Source: Planctomycetota bacterium
GTDB lineage: Bacteria; Planctomycetota; Phycisphaerae; UBA1845; CAIVHJ01
NCBI GenBank assembly: GCA_022573485.1
Contig: JACZTW010000026.1
Location: 1 to 18,629, forward strand
Length of the DNA stretch: 18,629 nucleotides
Direction: 5' to 3'
Part shown: positions 5,585-14,400 of the stretch, piece by piece
Numbering within the stretch: the stretch's first letter is position 1
How the letters are laid out: each line of letters opens with the position of its first letter
Notes under the pieces: model-generated
The model's input: the letters and a program-made list of their open reading frames with translations, nothing else
What the model was told of the DNA's origin: nothing
Database searches by the model: none
Program-made: the position numbers and the translations under genes

Positions 5585-8290
5585 TTGGCTGAGAAGTTGC
5601 GAATACACGAACTGGCCAAGGAGCTGAACGTCAACAGCAAGGCCATCCTGACCAAGTGTCAGGCTGAGGGGATCGTGGTCAAGAACCACATGTCCACGGT
5701 TCTGGCAGGCTTGGCCGCTACCATCCGGGAGTGGTTCTCTGAGGAAGTCACCGGCGCAGTCATCGAGAGTGCTGCTCGGGTCGATCTCGAGACGGTGCGT
5801 CGCAAAAAGCCGGCCCCGCGGACACGCAAGAAGAAAGAAACCGCTGATAAACCCGTCGAGGTGGCCACAGTCAGGATCGCACCGACCAAAGTAGCAACGC
5901 TTGCAAAGGCGGAGGCGATCCAAGAGTCAGCCGTGGCGGTTGTGGAGGCGCCGTCGGAAGCCGAAGTTGCCGACGAGACCGCAGCGCCTGTCCTCATTCC
6001 ACCCACCGAGGAACCTGAAGGCGAGCAGGAACCGGCCCCTTCGGAAGAAGAGCCCAAGATCGCCGCTGAAGCCCTGCCGGTTGCTGAGCCTGTCAAAGAA
6101 GAAGAGGAGCCGGAACCGATTGTCCCTGTCGGCCCACAGCATGTGCCCACTCCGGTGCAACTCAAAGGTCCTCGAGTCATCCGGGTGGAAGCACCCGAGG
6201 TAATCCGACTGGGCCCTTCCGGCCCGCGTTTCCGACATACCGGGCTGCCCAGGCCGGGTTCGACCCCCGACCCCGTCATTCCCGAAACCGAGCAGCCTCG
6301 GCGGCCACGCTCAAGAACGCAGCCGGCCGCGCCTGACGCCACGCCGGCAAAGAAGCGGCGTGCCCCAGGGCGCCGAGTCGAACGCGGGTCTGACGCCGGC
6401 CGACAAATCAGAGAATGGCGCGATCGCGACCTGGCAGAGCGTCAGGAGCGACTGCGCGGCGCCACCGGTCGGCGCGCCAAGCGCCGGGCCAGCGAGACCC
6501 ACGGCGCGGTCGAACACAAGACCATCACTACGGCACAAGTGTCCGAGCCAATCATTCTCAAGGACTTTTGTTCGGCGACGGGCCTGTCCTTGGCACAATT
6601 GACGCCAAAATTCGTCAACGAACTCAAGATTTTCCCGAACATCAACATGGCCATCGAGCGCGAAGTCGCTGAGTTGTTGGCCGCGGAACATGCCATCGAA
6701 CTCACGGTCGTCGCCGCCAAGAGTCCCTTGGCCGATATTCGTGAAGAGTTCGTTCAGCGCGAGCGGCCGGCCCTGAGTCCCCGCGCCCCGGTGGTCACCT
6801 TTCTCGGCCATGTCGACCATGGCAAGACCAGCCTCCTCGATGCGATTCGGCATTCGAGAGTCGCTGCAGGTGAGGCTGGCGGAATCACGCAGCACCTGGG
6901 CTCGTACCATTTGGAGAAAGATGGAAAGGCGGTAACGTTCCTGGACACGCCCGGCCACGAAGCCTTCACAGCCATGCGTGCCCGGGGCGCCCAATTGACG
7001 GATGTCGTGGTGCTGGTCGTAGCCGCGGACGACGGTGTTATGCCCCAAACCGTGGAAGCAATCAACCACGCTCGGGCCGCCGACGTACCGATCGTCGTCG
7101 CCCTGAACAAAATCGACGTGCCCGGTGTCGACTTGAACAAGATCTACGGCCAATTGGCGGAGCACGATCTCGCGCCCACGGAATGGGGCGGATCGACAGA
7201 CGTCATCAAGACCTCCGCCACCGAGGGCACGGGGATTGACGAATTGGTTGAGCATCTTGCGACGCTCAGCGAGCTGCTTGAACTCAAGGCTGATCCCACG
7301 CTCCGAGCCTGCGGTCGCGTCATCGAGGCTCGCCTCAAGCCCAGCGTCGGCCCCACAGCGCGGGTTCTGATTCAAGACGGAACCTTGAGAAAAGGGGATT
7401 TCATTGTTTGCGGTCCCGCGTTTGGAAAAGTACGTTCGCTAAGCGATGACCAAGGCCGCGTTCTCGAAGAAGCGGGGCCTTCGATTCCGGTGGAAATCGC
7501 CGGTCTGAGCGTGGTTCCCAGCGCCGGGGACGAACTATTCGCCGTAGAATCGCTGAAGCGCGCCGAACACATCGCCGAGGAGGCCAAGGCGCAACGCCGA
7601 CGTGACTCTCTGAGCAAGATCGACAAACCCAAGACCCTCGAAGACCTCCTTGGCCGGTCCGGGGCCGGAGCCGTTTCCGAACTGCACGTCATCGTCAGGG
7701 CGGATACGCAGGGCTCTGTCGATGTGCTGGCCAAGACCCTGAGTGAATTCCCCTCGGATGAGGTCAAGCTAAACCTATTACACATGGGTGTGGGCGGCGT
7801 CATCGAGAGCGATGTACTGCTCGCGGAGGCGTCCGGCGCGATCATCATTGGATTCCACGTTGTCCCGGAGCACAGCGTGCGGCGGCTGGCAGACCAGAAA
7901 GGCGTCGAGATTCGTACGTATCGGGTCATTTACCACTTGATCGACGACATCAAGAAGGCCCTGGAAGGCCTGTTGACACCCGAGGAGAAGATCGAGCAGC
8001 GCGGCACTGCGGAAGTGCGCGAGATTTTCAATGTTTCCAAAATTGGCACCATCGCGGGGTGTTTCGTCCGTGATGGTTCGGTGATGCGAACGCACAAAGT
8101 GCGCATCATTCGTGACAGCGTCGTGGTTCGGGATGGAGCCAACATCCACTCGCTGCGCCGCTTCAAGGACGACGCCAAAGAAGTAAAAACAGGTTTCGAG
8201 TGCGGCATCAAGATTGACGGCTTTGATGACATCAAGCCCGGCGATATCATCGAATCCTACGAGATTGTAAAGATCGCGAGGACCCTGTAG
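5585..8290 (+). CDS. infB: Translation initiation factor IF-2
   Basis: The GTPase that brings fMet-tRNA to the 30S subunit and promotes subunit joining; 901 residues. The first IF2_N module is at 1-52 (LRIHELAKELNVNSKAIL). A long Pro/Glu/Ala-rich then Arg-rich linker runs to about 315. A second IF2_N module lies at ~319-372. The G domain starts about 403, with P-loop GHVDHGKT at 408-415, DTPGHEAF at 454-461 and NKID at 508-511. Domains II, III and IV (C2, the fMet-tRNA binding part) complete the C-terminus, ending YEIVKIARTL. The start is a TTG: no ATG precedes the IF2_N motif in frame, and AAAGGGA at 5572-5578 lies about 6 bp upstream. It follows nusA by 41 bp, the classical pairing. Confidence 0.98.
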   Translation: MAEKLRIHELAKELNVNSKAILTKCQAEGIVVKNHMSTVLAGLAATIREWFSEEVTGAVIESAARVDLETVRRKKPAPRTRKKKETADKPVEVATVRIAPTKVATLAKAEAIQESAVAVVEAPSEAEVADETAAPVLIPPTEEPEGEQEPAPSEEEPKIAAEALPVAEPVKEEEEPEPIVPVGPQHVPTPVQLKGPRVIRVEAPEVIRLGPSGPRFRHTGLPRPGSTPDPVIPETEQPRRPRSRTQPAAPDATPAKKRRAPGRRVERGSDAGRQIREWRDRDLAERQERLRGATGRRAKRRASETHGAVEHKTITTAQVSEPIILKDFCSATGLSLAQLTPKFVNELKIFPNINMAIEREVAELLAAEHAIELTVVAAKSPLADIREEFVQRERPALSPRAPVVTFLGHVDHGKTSLLDAIRHSRVAAGEAGGITQHLGSYHLEKDGKAVTFLDTPGHEAFTAMRARGAQLTDVVVLVVAADDGVMPQTVEAINHARAADVPIVVALNKIDVPGVDLNKIYGQLAEHDLAPTEWGGSTDVIKTSATEGTGIDELVEHLATLSELLELKADPTLRACGRVIEARLKPSVGPTARVLIQDGTLRKGDFIVCGPAFGKVRSLSDDQGRVLEEAGPSIPVEIAGLSVVPSAGDELFAVESLKRAEHIAEEAKAQRRRDSLSKIDKPKTLEDLLGRSGAGAVSELHVIVRADTQGSVDVLAKTLSEFPSDEVKLNLLHMGVGGVIESDVLLAEASGAIIIGFHVVPEHSVRRLADQKGVEIRTYRVIYHLIDDIKKALEGLLTPEEKIEQRGTAEVREIFNVSKIGTIAGCFVRDGSVMRTHKVRIIRDSVVVRDGANIHSLRRFKDDAKEVKTGFECGIKIDGFDDIKPGDIIESYEIVKIARTL

Positions 8291-8315
8291 GCAGTCGAGA
8301 CATGAAGGGCCGCTG

Positions 8316-10055
8316 ATGATCGAGTTCAAGGCCGATTGTGGCCATATCATTCAAGCGCCGGACCGCGATGCGGGGAAGATTGTAAAATGTGCCTATTGCG
8401 GTCGAGAGATCGAAGCGCCCACCCCCACCGAGAAGCCCGACATCCTCTTTCACGAAGTCGACCTCAACGAACTTGCCAAGGGGGAAGAAGTGATCGACGG
8501 CTCCGGTGAGATGATTCTGGGGCAACAGCAAGGGGGCAAGTCCGCCCCGTCGCCTGGCGACCTTGCCCAAACCGGCAACAAGATTCTTCGCTATTCGCTG
8601 CTCGTGGCGTTTGGGGCCATTTGCGTCACCGTGCTGGTCCTCGTCACACAGTCCGTGTTCAACCTCTCCCGAAGTCCCGGCGACTCGGCTCAGGGCAAGA
8701 GATCGACCGCGATGGGCACACAGCCTGTACCCGAGTCAGAGCGGCAGGCCAAGGTGCCCGCGCGCCCTGCTGAACGGTCTCCCGAGTCAGAACGAGCCCC
8801 TGTGGAGAAACAACCGCGATCAGCACCGCCTCGAGGCCGGCGTAACTTCGTCTTTGACGAAGCCAGTCAGGGCATTTTCGTTGAAGCATTCAACAAGAAT
8901 GTCCGGATTTACGTCCGCTACGCAGATTCCGACAACGACGAAACTCTGGGGGCTGATGAATCTGAATTCCACGGGACGGGCGCGACCCAGTTGTCTGTCC
9001 CCGTCGGCCGATTCAGAATCGCGGTCACCCTCGATACGGCGGACTCGAATCTGAGCCAGCTTGGCGGGTTCGACGAGTTGCGCGACCAACTCGAAATCGA
9101 ATCCGATGCAAGTTCAGCAAGAGATTTCTTCGCTCGCGACATTTCCGTGGAGACCAGCTACATCGATCAAATCGGCGTCGAGCCGAGGCTGGTCCGATAC
9201 TACGAAGTAGACGTACGACCGGGCCAATGGACTCTGATCACCAATCTATTTGTACCGCGCGGTTCGATCAGCACCACTGTAACGCGGCTTCCCGACGTCG
9301 ACCTTTATGAATTCGATACCGAGGCGACCCGCAGAGAATTGAGTTCCTTGGAGGTCGCCGTCGAGGACACCTCGGTCGTCCTGGAAATGCTCGCCCGCGC
9401 CGGCCAGGTCGTCTACCCCGGGCCCGACTCGACGCACACTGTCTTCGAGATCGACGTGCGGGACGGATCGCTCCTCTCTTGGCCACTGACAGTCGGCGAA
9501 GGCGAGATCACCACAGACGACAGGCAACCCGAAGACACGAAGCGCGTGCCCGCTCCGGATCGGAATCCGTGGGCGGCGGGACCGCCTCCAAAGGCTTCGC
9601 TGCGGGCGGCCGACGAAGAGGCTCCGCAAGACTTGGGGACCATCCTCGCCGCGTTTCGCAAACGTCTCAACGATCGCGGCGATATCGATCCCGAGGAGTG
9701 GCGCCCCTACTTCGTCGATCACGAACAGTACGACCTGTGGCAGGCGGCCGAGGTGCGAACACGATCGGCGTTCGTTGAGCTGCTGGAAAAAGACACCGCC
9801 GGCGAATTGCTCGAGGAGATCGGCGGTACGATGCTGGATGATCCGGACATCGACGTCCGCCTGGCCTTGCTCAAAGCGCTCGTGCGAAGCGGCTTGAAGA
9901 AGGCTGTGCCCTTCATCGACCGGCGTCTGGGCGACATCGAGGAGGACGCTTCGATCAATCCTGACCAGGCCGATCGCGAACGGAAAGCGCTCCTCCAGGC
10001 CAAGGACAAATTGAGGAAAGGCCGGCGAAAAAGAGAGAATCCCTGGGATCCTTGA
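8316..10055 (+). CDS. Membrane protein with degenerate N-terminal zinc ribbon and C-terminal HEAT-like segment
   Basis: The protein has 579 residues and its function is not recognised. At the N-terminus, F-K-A-D-C8-G-H10 ... C25-A-Y-C28-G resembles the zinc-ribbon module common in planctomycete proteins, but the first cysteine of knuckle one is replaced (K5), so H10 may act as ligand. One transmembrane helix lies at ~91-116 (LRYSLLVAFGAICVTVLVLV). A Pro/Glu/Arg-rich linker (~120-172) follows. Then comes a predicted beta-rich region (~175-405) with a Ca-site-like DSDNDETLGADE stretch. The C-terminal part (~440-570) has a HEAT-like helix pair (DIDVRLALLKALVRSGLKKAVPFIDRRL). Topology is N-in, zinc ribbon cytoplasmic, bulk outside. 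It lies 25 bp after infB and its TGA overlaps the ATG of the next gene, so it is translated as part of the operon. Confidence 0.85.
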   Translation: MIEFKADCGHIIQAPDRDAGKIVKCAYCGREIEAPTPTEKPDILFHEVDLNELAKGEEVIDGSGEMILGQQQGGKSAPSPGDLAQTGNKILRYSLLVAFGAICVTVLVLVTQSVFNLSRSPGDSAQGKRSTAMGTQPVPESERQAKVPARPAERSPESERAPVEKQPRSAPPRGRRNFVFDEASQGIFVEAFNKNVRIYVRYADSDNDETLGADESEFHGTGATQLSVPVGRFRIAVTLDTADSNLSQLGGFDELRDQLEIESDASSARDFFARDISVETSYIDQIGVEPRLVRYYEVDVRPGQWTLITNLFVPRGSISTTVTRLPDVDLYEFDTEATRRELSSLEVAVEDTSVVLEMLARAGQVVYPGPDSTHTVFEIDVRDGSLLSWPLTVGEGEITTDDRQPEDTKRVPAPDRNPWAAGPPPKASLRAADEEAPQDLGTILAAFRKRLNDRGDIDPEEWRPYFVDHEQYDLWQAAEVRTRSAFVELLEKDTAGELLEEIGGTMLDDPDIDVRLALLKALVRSGLKKAVPFIDRRLGDIEEDASINPDQADRERKALLQAKDKLRKGRRKRENPWDP

Positions 10056-10336
10056 TGGTCATCGGTGTCGTCACTGCCAGATTAGCCGTGTACGAGGCGT
10101 TCTCCCTCAAGGACAAACGCCGCGTGGTGAAGAGTCTCAAGGACAGACTCCGCAACAAGTTCAACGTGTCCGTCGCGGAGACGGATGCGCTCGAGTCCAG
10201 ACAGAGGGCCGTCATTACCGCTGCCATCGTAGCCACAGACACACAGTTTGCCGAACGGTGCTTGCAGCAAGTCGTGAACATGATTGAGCAATGCCGAGGG
10301 GCCTCGCTGCTGGACTTCGAGATGCAGATACTTTAA
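10055..10336 (+). CDS. ylxP: YlxP family (DUF503) protein
   Basis: A 93-residue protein matching the DUF503/YlxP family: MVIGVVTARLAVYEAFSLKDKRRVVKSLKDRLRNKFNVSVAE, then an ESRQRAVITAAIVATD strand and a C-terminal helix. The family is a small ferredoxin-like-fold protein found between infB and rbfA in many bacteria and thought to take part in ribosome biogenesis; its molecular action is unsettled. The preferred start is the ATG whose A is the last base of the previous TGA (TGATG), indicating translational coupling; a TTG one codon earlier is also possible. rbfA follows 20 bp later. Confidence 0.93.
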   Translation: MVIGVVTARLAVYEAFSLKDKRRVVKSLKDRLRNKFNVSVAETDALESRQRAVITAAIVATDTQFAERCLQQVVNMIEQCRGASLLDFEMQIL

Positions 10337-10356
10337 CCCTGCATCTCACAAACAAC

Positions 10357-10785
10357 ATGAAGAAATTTCGAATCGAAAAAGTGGCCAGTGTCGTCAGACA
10401 GATCGTCAGCGATGCGATTCGTGATCGCTTGCAGGATCCGCGTGTCTCCTCGATGACGAGCGTGACGCGTGTGGAAGTATCCCCCGATCTTGATTGGGCC
10501 AGAGTGCATGTCAGCATTCTCGGCAGCGCGGCGGTTCAGAAGACGACCATGGCTGCTCTGACGAGCGCCGCCGGATATATTCAGGGCATACTCGCCAGGT
10601 CTTTGCACACGCGACAGTGCCCGCGGCTGGTCTTTCTGCTTGACGATTCGCTCAAAAAGAGCGACGAAGTCATGCGCCTGATCGATGATTCCATGCGCGA
10701 ACTGGAAGACGACGACACACGGAATACGCAGGCTACCGCGCGTGAAACGCAGTCCTGTGATGGAGCACACCCCGATGAAGAATAG
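10357..10785 (+). CDS. rbfA: 30S ribosome-binding factor A
   Basis: RbfA assists late maturation of the 30S subunit, around 16S rRNA helix 1, and cold adaptation. The product has 142 residues. The family start is MKKFRIEKVASVVRQIVSDAI, followed by DPRVSSMTSVTRVEVSPDLDWARVHVSI, the KH-type interrupted motif ALTSAAGYIQGILARSL, and RLVFLLDDSLKKSDEVMRLID. A poorly conserved acidic tail rich in Asp/Glu/Thr closes it. The in-frame ORF extends upstream to 10291, but only the ATG at 10357 matches the family. No clear Shine-Dalgarno is seen, which suggests coupling to ylxP. The 3' end overlaps the next gene by 11 bp. Confidence 0.95.
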   Translation: MKKFRIEKVASVVRQIVSDAIRDRLQDPRVSSMTSVTRVEVSPDLDWARVHVSILGSAAVQKTTMAALTSAAGYIQGILARSLHTRQCPRLVFLLDDSLKKSDEVMRLIDDSMRELEDDDTRNTQATARETQSCDGAHPDEE

Positions 10786-11440
10786 TGCCGTCTATGCTGT
10801 CGAAGTGAAGAAGTTCTTCAACCGCCTGAAGCGTAGCGGACCCAAGCCCACGCTGCACGAGTACGATGATCCTCTGAAACAATTGATCTACGCGGTTCTT
10901 TCGGAGGACAATAGCCCGACCCGAGCGAAAACGGCGATGACACGGCTGCTGGCCAACACGATCGATTACAACGATCTTCGTGTATCCACCGCGACCGAGC
11001 TGGCCAGCATCATCGAATCAGACATATTCAATGCAGTCGAGAGAACCAGTGTGCTGATCGAGGTTCTCGGCTCAATCTACGCACGCGAGAACAGCGTGGC
11101 CCTGAACAAATCCAAGACGAAGAACCGCAGGGACGCCAGAGCATACCTCGAGGGATTGTCCGGCATGACACCATACGTGCTGTCGGGCACCATGTTGTGG
11201 GCGTTTGACGAACACGCCATTCCGCTCGATGAGCAAATGTTGGCCGTCTTGAAGAAGGAAGGCCTGGTCGATCCAGATGCCACGATGGCAGAGGCGCAGG
11301 GCTTCTTGAGGCGACATATTTCCGCCGGCGACGCCAAGTTGTTCACCGCGCTGCTAAAACGACATACAGCCCAAAAAGCTCCCAGAACTCCCGTTTCGAC
11401 AAGCGAAACAAAGTCACGAAAGAAAGCCTCACGACCCTAG
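10775..11440 (+). CDS. Degenerate endonuclease III-like (HhH-GPD fold) protein
   Basis: A 221-residue protein. The region 31-195 follows the endonuclease III/HhH-GPD layout: LKQLIYAVLSEDNSPTRAKTAMTRLL corresponds to the first helices (LLIAVLLSAQATD...). YLEGLSGMTPYVLSGTMLWAF (124-144) lines up with the helix-hairpin-helix ALPGVGRKTANVVLNTAF, and IPLDEQMLAVLKK (149-161) with IAVDTHIFRV. The catalytic Asp is kept (D152), exactly 18 residues after the position of the catalytic Lys, but that Lys is Tyr134, the GVGRK loop is MTPY-like, and the four iron-sulfur cysteines are missing. It is therefore unlikely to be a bifunctional glycosylase/lyase; a monofunctional or purely DNA- or RNA-binding role is possible. 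The start at 10775 has GGAG about 8 bp upstream and overlaps rbfA by 11 bp. The tail is basic (KSRKKASRP). Confidence 0.72.
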   Translation: MKNSAVYAVEVKKFFNRLKRSGPKPTLHEYDDPLKQLIYAVLSEDNSPTRAKTAMTRLLANTIDYNDLRVSTATELASIIESDIFNAVERTSVLIEVLGSIYARENSVALNKSKTKNRRDARAYLEGLSGMTPYVLSGTMLWAFDEHAIPLDEQMLAVLKKEGLVDPDATMAEAQGFLRRHISAGDAKLFTALLKRHTAQKAPRTPVSTSETKSRKKASRP

Positions 11441-11445
11441 TGCTG

Positions 11446-14400
11446 ATGTCCAGCCCCCCTATTGCAACCCGCCCAGTGGCCGGCCGCGATACGATGTGGA
11501 GCGCGGCCAGCTCTTACGGGTGGCGATCGAGCGATGTTGGAGTCGTCCGGAGGCCGCAGGGCCGATTGGCCCTGTGCAGTGTTGCAATCGTTCTGGGCTT
11601 GTTGTCGGCGTGTCATCCCGGCACGGGCGCTGGCACGGCTTCTCAAAACGATGCGGACAGCCGGGGGCCAGGTTCAAGCACCCAAGCTGCGTACGACAAG
11701 TCGATCGCCTTCCTGAAGTACTCGCAGGTTGAGCCCAAGCCCAGCCTGCCCGCAGCAGCCACGAAGACCGCCGAGACATCGCCTCGGGCGTTGCGCCGAA
11801 TCGAGGAAGCACGATCGCTCTTCGAGGAAGATCGCTACATCGAAGCCATGCAGCAACTGGAGCGCGCCCTGCGGTTCTCCCCCAACAGCCTGATCGCCCA
11901 TCAACTGATGGGCCGGGTCTGTTTGGAAGCGGGCAACACGGCCCGCGCTCGTGAACACCTGGCCAAGGCGCTCCAGATCCAGGAGCACGGTGCCGAAACG
12001 CACTACCTCCTCGGGCGCGCCTATTCAACGGACGGCCTATGGGGCGAAGCCTTGGCGCAGTATCGAACGCTCGAATTATGCCCCGACTTGAACAAGCACT
12101 ATGGAATCGGCATCCTGTCGCACTGCTATCTCGCTGAGGCCCTCGCCGAACTGGGCTACTTGACCGCGGCGATCGAGCAATACGAACAGTTCAGTTCGGC
12201 CAGCCGCCAACCCTGGCCCGAAGCATCACAGGCTCACCTGCAAGCCGAAGCACAATTGCTGCTCTTGTCGGCGCACTCCGCTCAAAGCGCACTTCATGAA
12301 AGGCTCGGCCGGCCACTTGAGGCAGCTCAAGCGATGTCTGCCGCTTCCGCCCTCGATCCCGAAAACCCGAACTTGATCATGGATGAGGCGCGTCTGTTCC
12401 GTGAGGCCCGCCGGTTTGATTCGGCGGCCGCGGCGGCCAAACGCCTTGCCAAGTTTGAGGTCGGGGCCGCACTGCCTCTCTTGGTATCGATTCACGGCGA
12501 GGCCGGACAGCCGAAGGAGCTGGTGGCGGACCTCACGTTCCTCGCAGGCGCCCATCTCGATGATGATCGAATTGTACATGCCCTGGCCGACGTGTATTGG
12601 GAGCAGGGCAAGGAAGACTTGGCGATTCGGACCCTCCTTGACTTCATGGAATCTCATCCCCCAGCCGGCGCGACAGCCATCGCGCTCTCCCAGTTGTACG
12701 CGAGGAAGCAGCGCTGGACGGAATCCATGAATACGATCGCCGACGTCATCGGCTCTGTTAGTGATCCTGACGCGCTGATGGCTCCGTGGCTGGACGAATT
12801 GCGCGCCTCAGGCGGCGCTGAAACGCTCCTGCGAGAAGTGGCCGGCCAGGTTCAGAACGAACGCACGGCCCCCGGCAGGTTGCTGCTGATCGGCCGAATC
12901 GCGTCGGCGGCTCAAGACCATGACCTCGCCGAACAGGCCTTAAAGAAATGCGCACAGGCAGCGCCTGACTTCACCGAAGCTCATTTGGCTTTGGCACAAA
13001 TCTATCTCGACCGATACCGCTGGCACGATGCCGCAGCCGCCGCTCAAAAGGCCATCGACACGAACGACACGGGTTTTCGGGGCCATCGCCTCCTGGGGCA
13101 GGCCTACCTGGGTTTGGACGATTACGACCGTGCCACCACAGCGCTCAACAACGCGGTCCGACTGAACCACTCGGACATCGCGTCGATGATCGCCCTGCTG
13201 GAGGTCTATGAACTCAACGGCAAGCCACGGCAATTCGAACGGCAGAACCGCATTTTGCTGGAGCGCGATCCGACCAACGCACAGGCCCTTCAAAACCTCA
13301 TTCTGCTCGCGCGGAGGCAGGGGAAGGAGGATCAACTCCGCCGCTACGAACGCTCCATGGCGGGCGTGCCGGAATTGCAGGGACTGCATCGACGGTTCAA
13401 AGCGCTCATAACCGTCAGCGAGGATCGGGATCAAGACGCGTACGTCGCAGAACTCGAGGAAATCAGCAAGGCTTACCCCGACGACCCGGACGCAAGAATG
13501 GACCTGGTCGGAGTCTACCTCGCCGATGACCGTGATGACTTGGCGCGCCAGCAACTCCAGCAGATCGCCTCTTCAAACCCGGTTTACTTCCCGGCTCAGG
13601 ACTTGTTGTGCAGCCTGCGGGCCCTCGAACTGGACTACCGCTGGCCCATCGACAATCTGGAAGCGCGACTGGCCATTCACCCTCACCGCATCCCGTGGCA
13701 AGGAATGCTCGTTCAGTTCCTGCTCGACGACCAGCAATATGATCGTGCGGCAGAAGCTCTGACCCGGTTCTTGCAGAACCCCAACCTCCCCGCTGCCGTG
13801 CGCAGATCGTTTCAACTCGATCTGCTCATGAGTGACTCACTCGCCGACAGGCTTCCGGAAGCCGTAGCCTCCCTGCAGAACTGGATCGAAGATCAACCCG
13901 AACGCAGCAACCTTAAGCAGTTGCTGATCCTGCTGCTGCACCGCAACGGCGAGACCGGCCGGGCCGTGGAGTTGGCCGAAGAATGGTACCGGGCATCGAG
14001 CCTTTCCGATCGCAATGTCTACCAAGGACTGCTCGTGCAGGCCCTCTGGGCAGCGGAGAGACACGCCGACGCGGAAATCCTCCTCTTGGACTGGCTCGAA
14101 ATCGACCCCGACGCGGCGATTCCCACAACCCGGCTGATCGAAACAATGAAGCGCGCCGAAAGGACGGCAGACGCCATAGAGTTGGCACAAGCCCTCTATA
14201 GCTCGACGCCAACGCTTGAGGTCGTCCTCGTGCTTCGGCGTCTCTATGTCGAGACTCGAGATTTCGAGTCCGCGCGACGCCTCATAAGCGATCGAATGTC
14301 GGCCGCATTCAGCAGGCGTCCGCGAGGAGAGCCCCCAACACAAGAAGAACACACGCTCCGACTTTGGCTCTCAGACGTGCTCATCTCAGCGGAACAGTAT

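Noticed and set aside
6311..7375. 354-residue minus ORF inside infB
   Set aside because: Antisense shadow of the GTPase domain of IF-2, produced by GC-rich codon bias.
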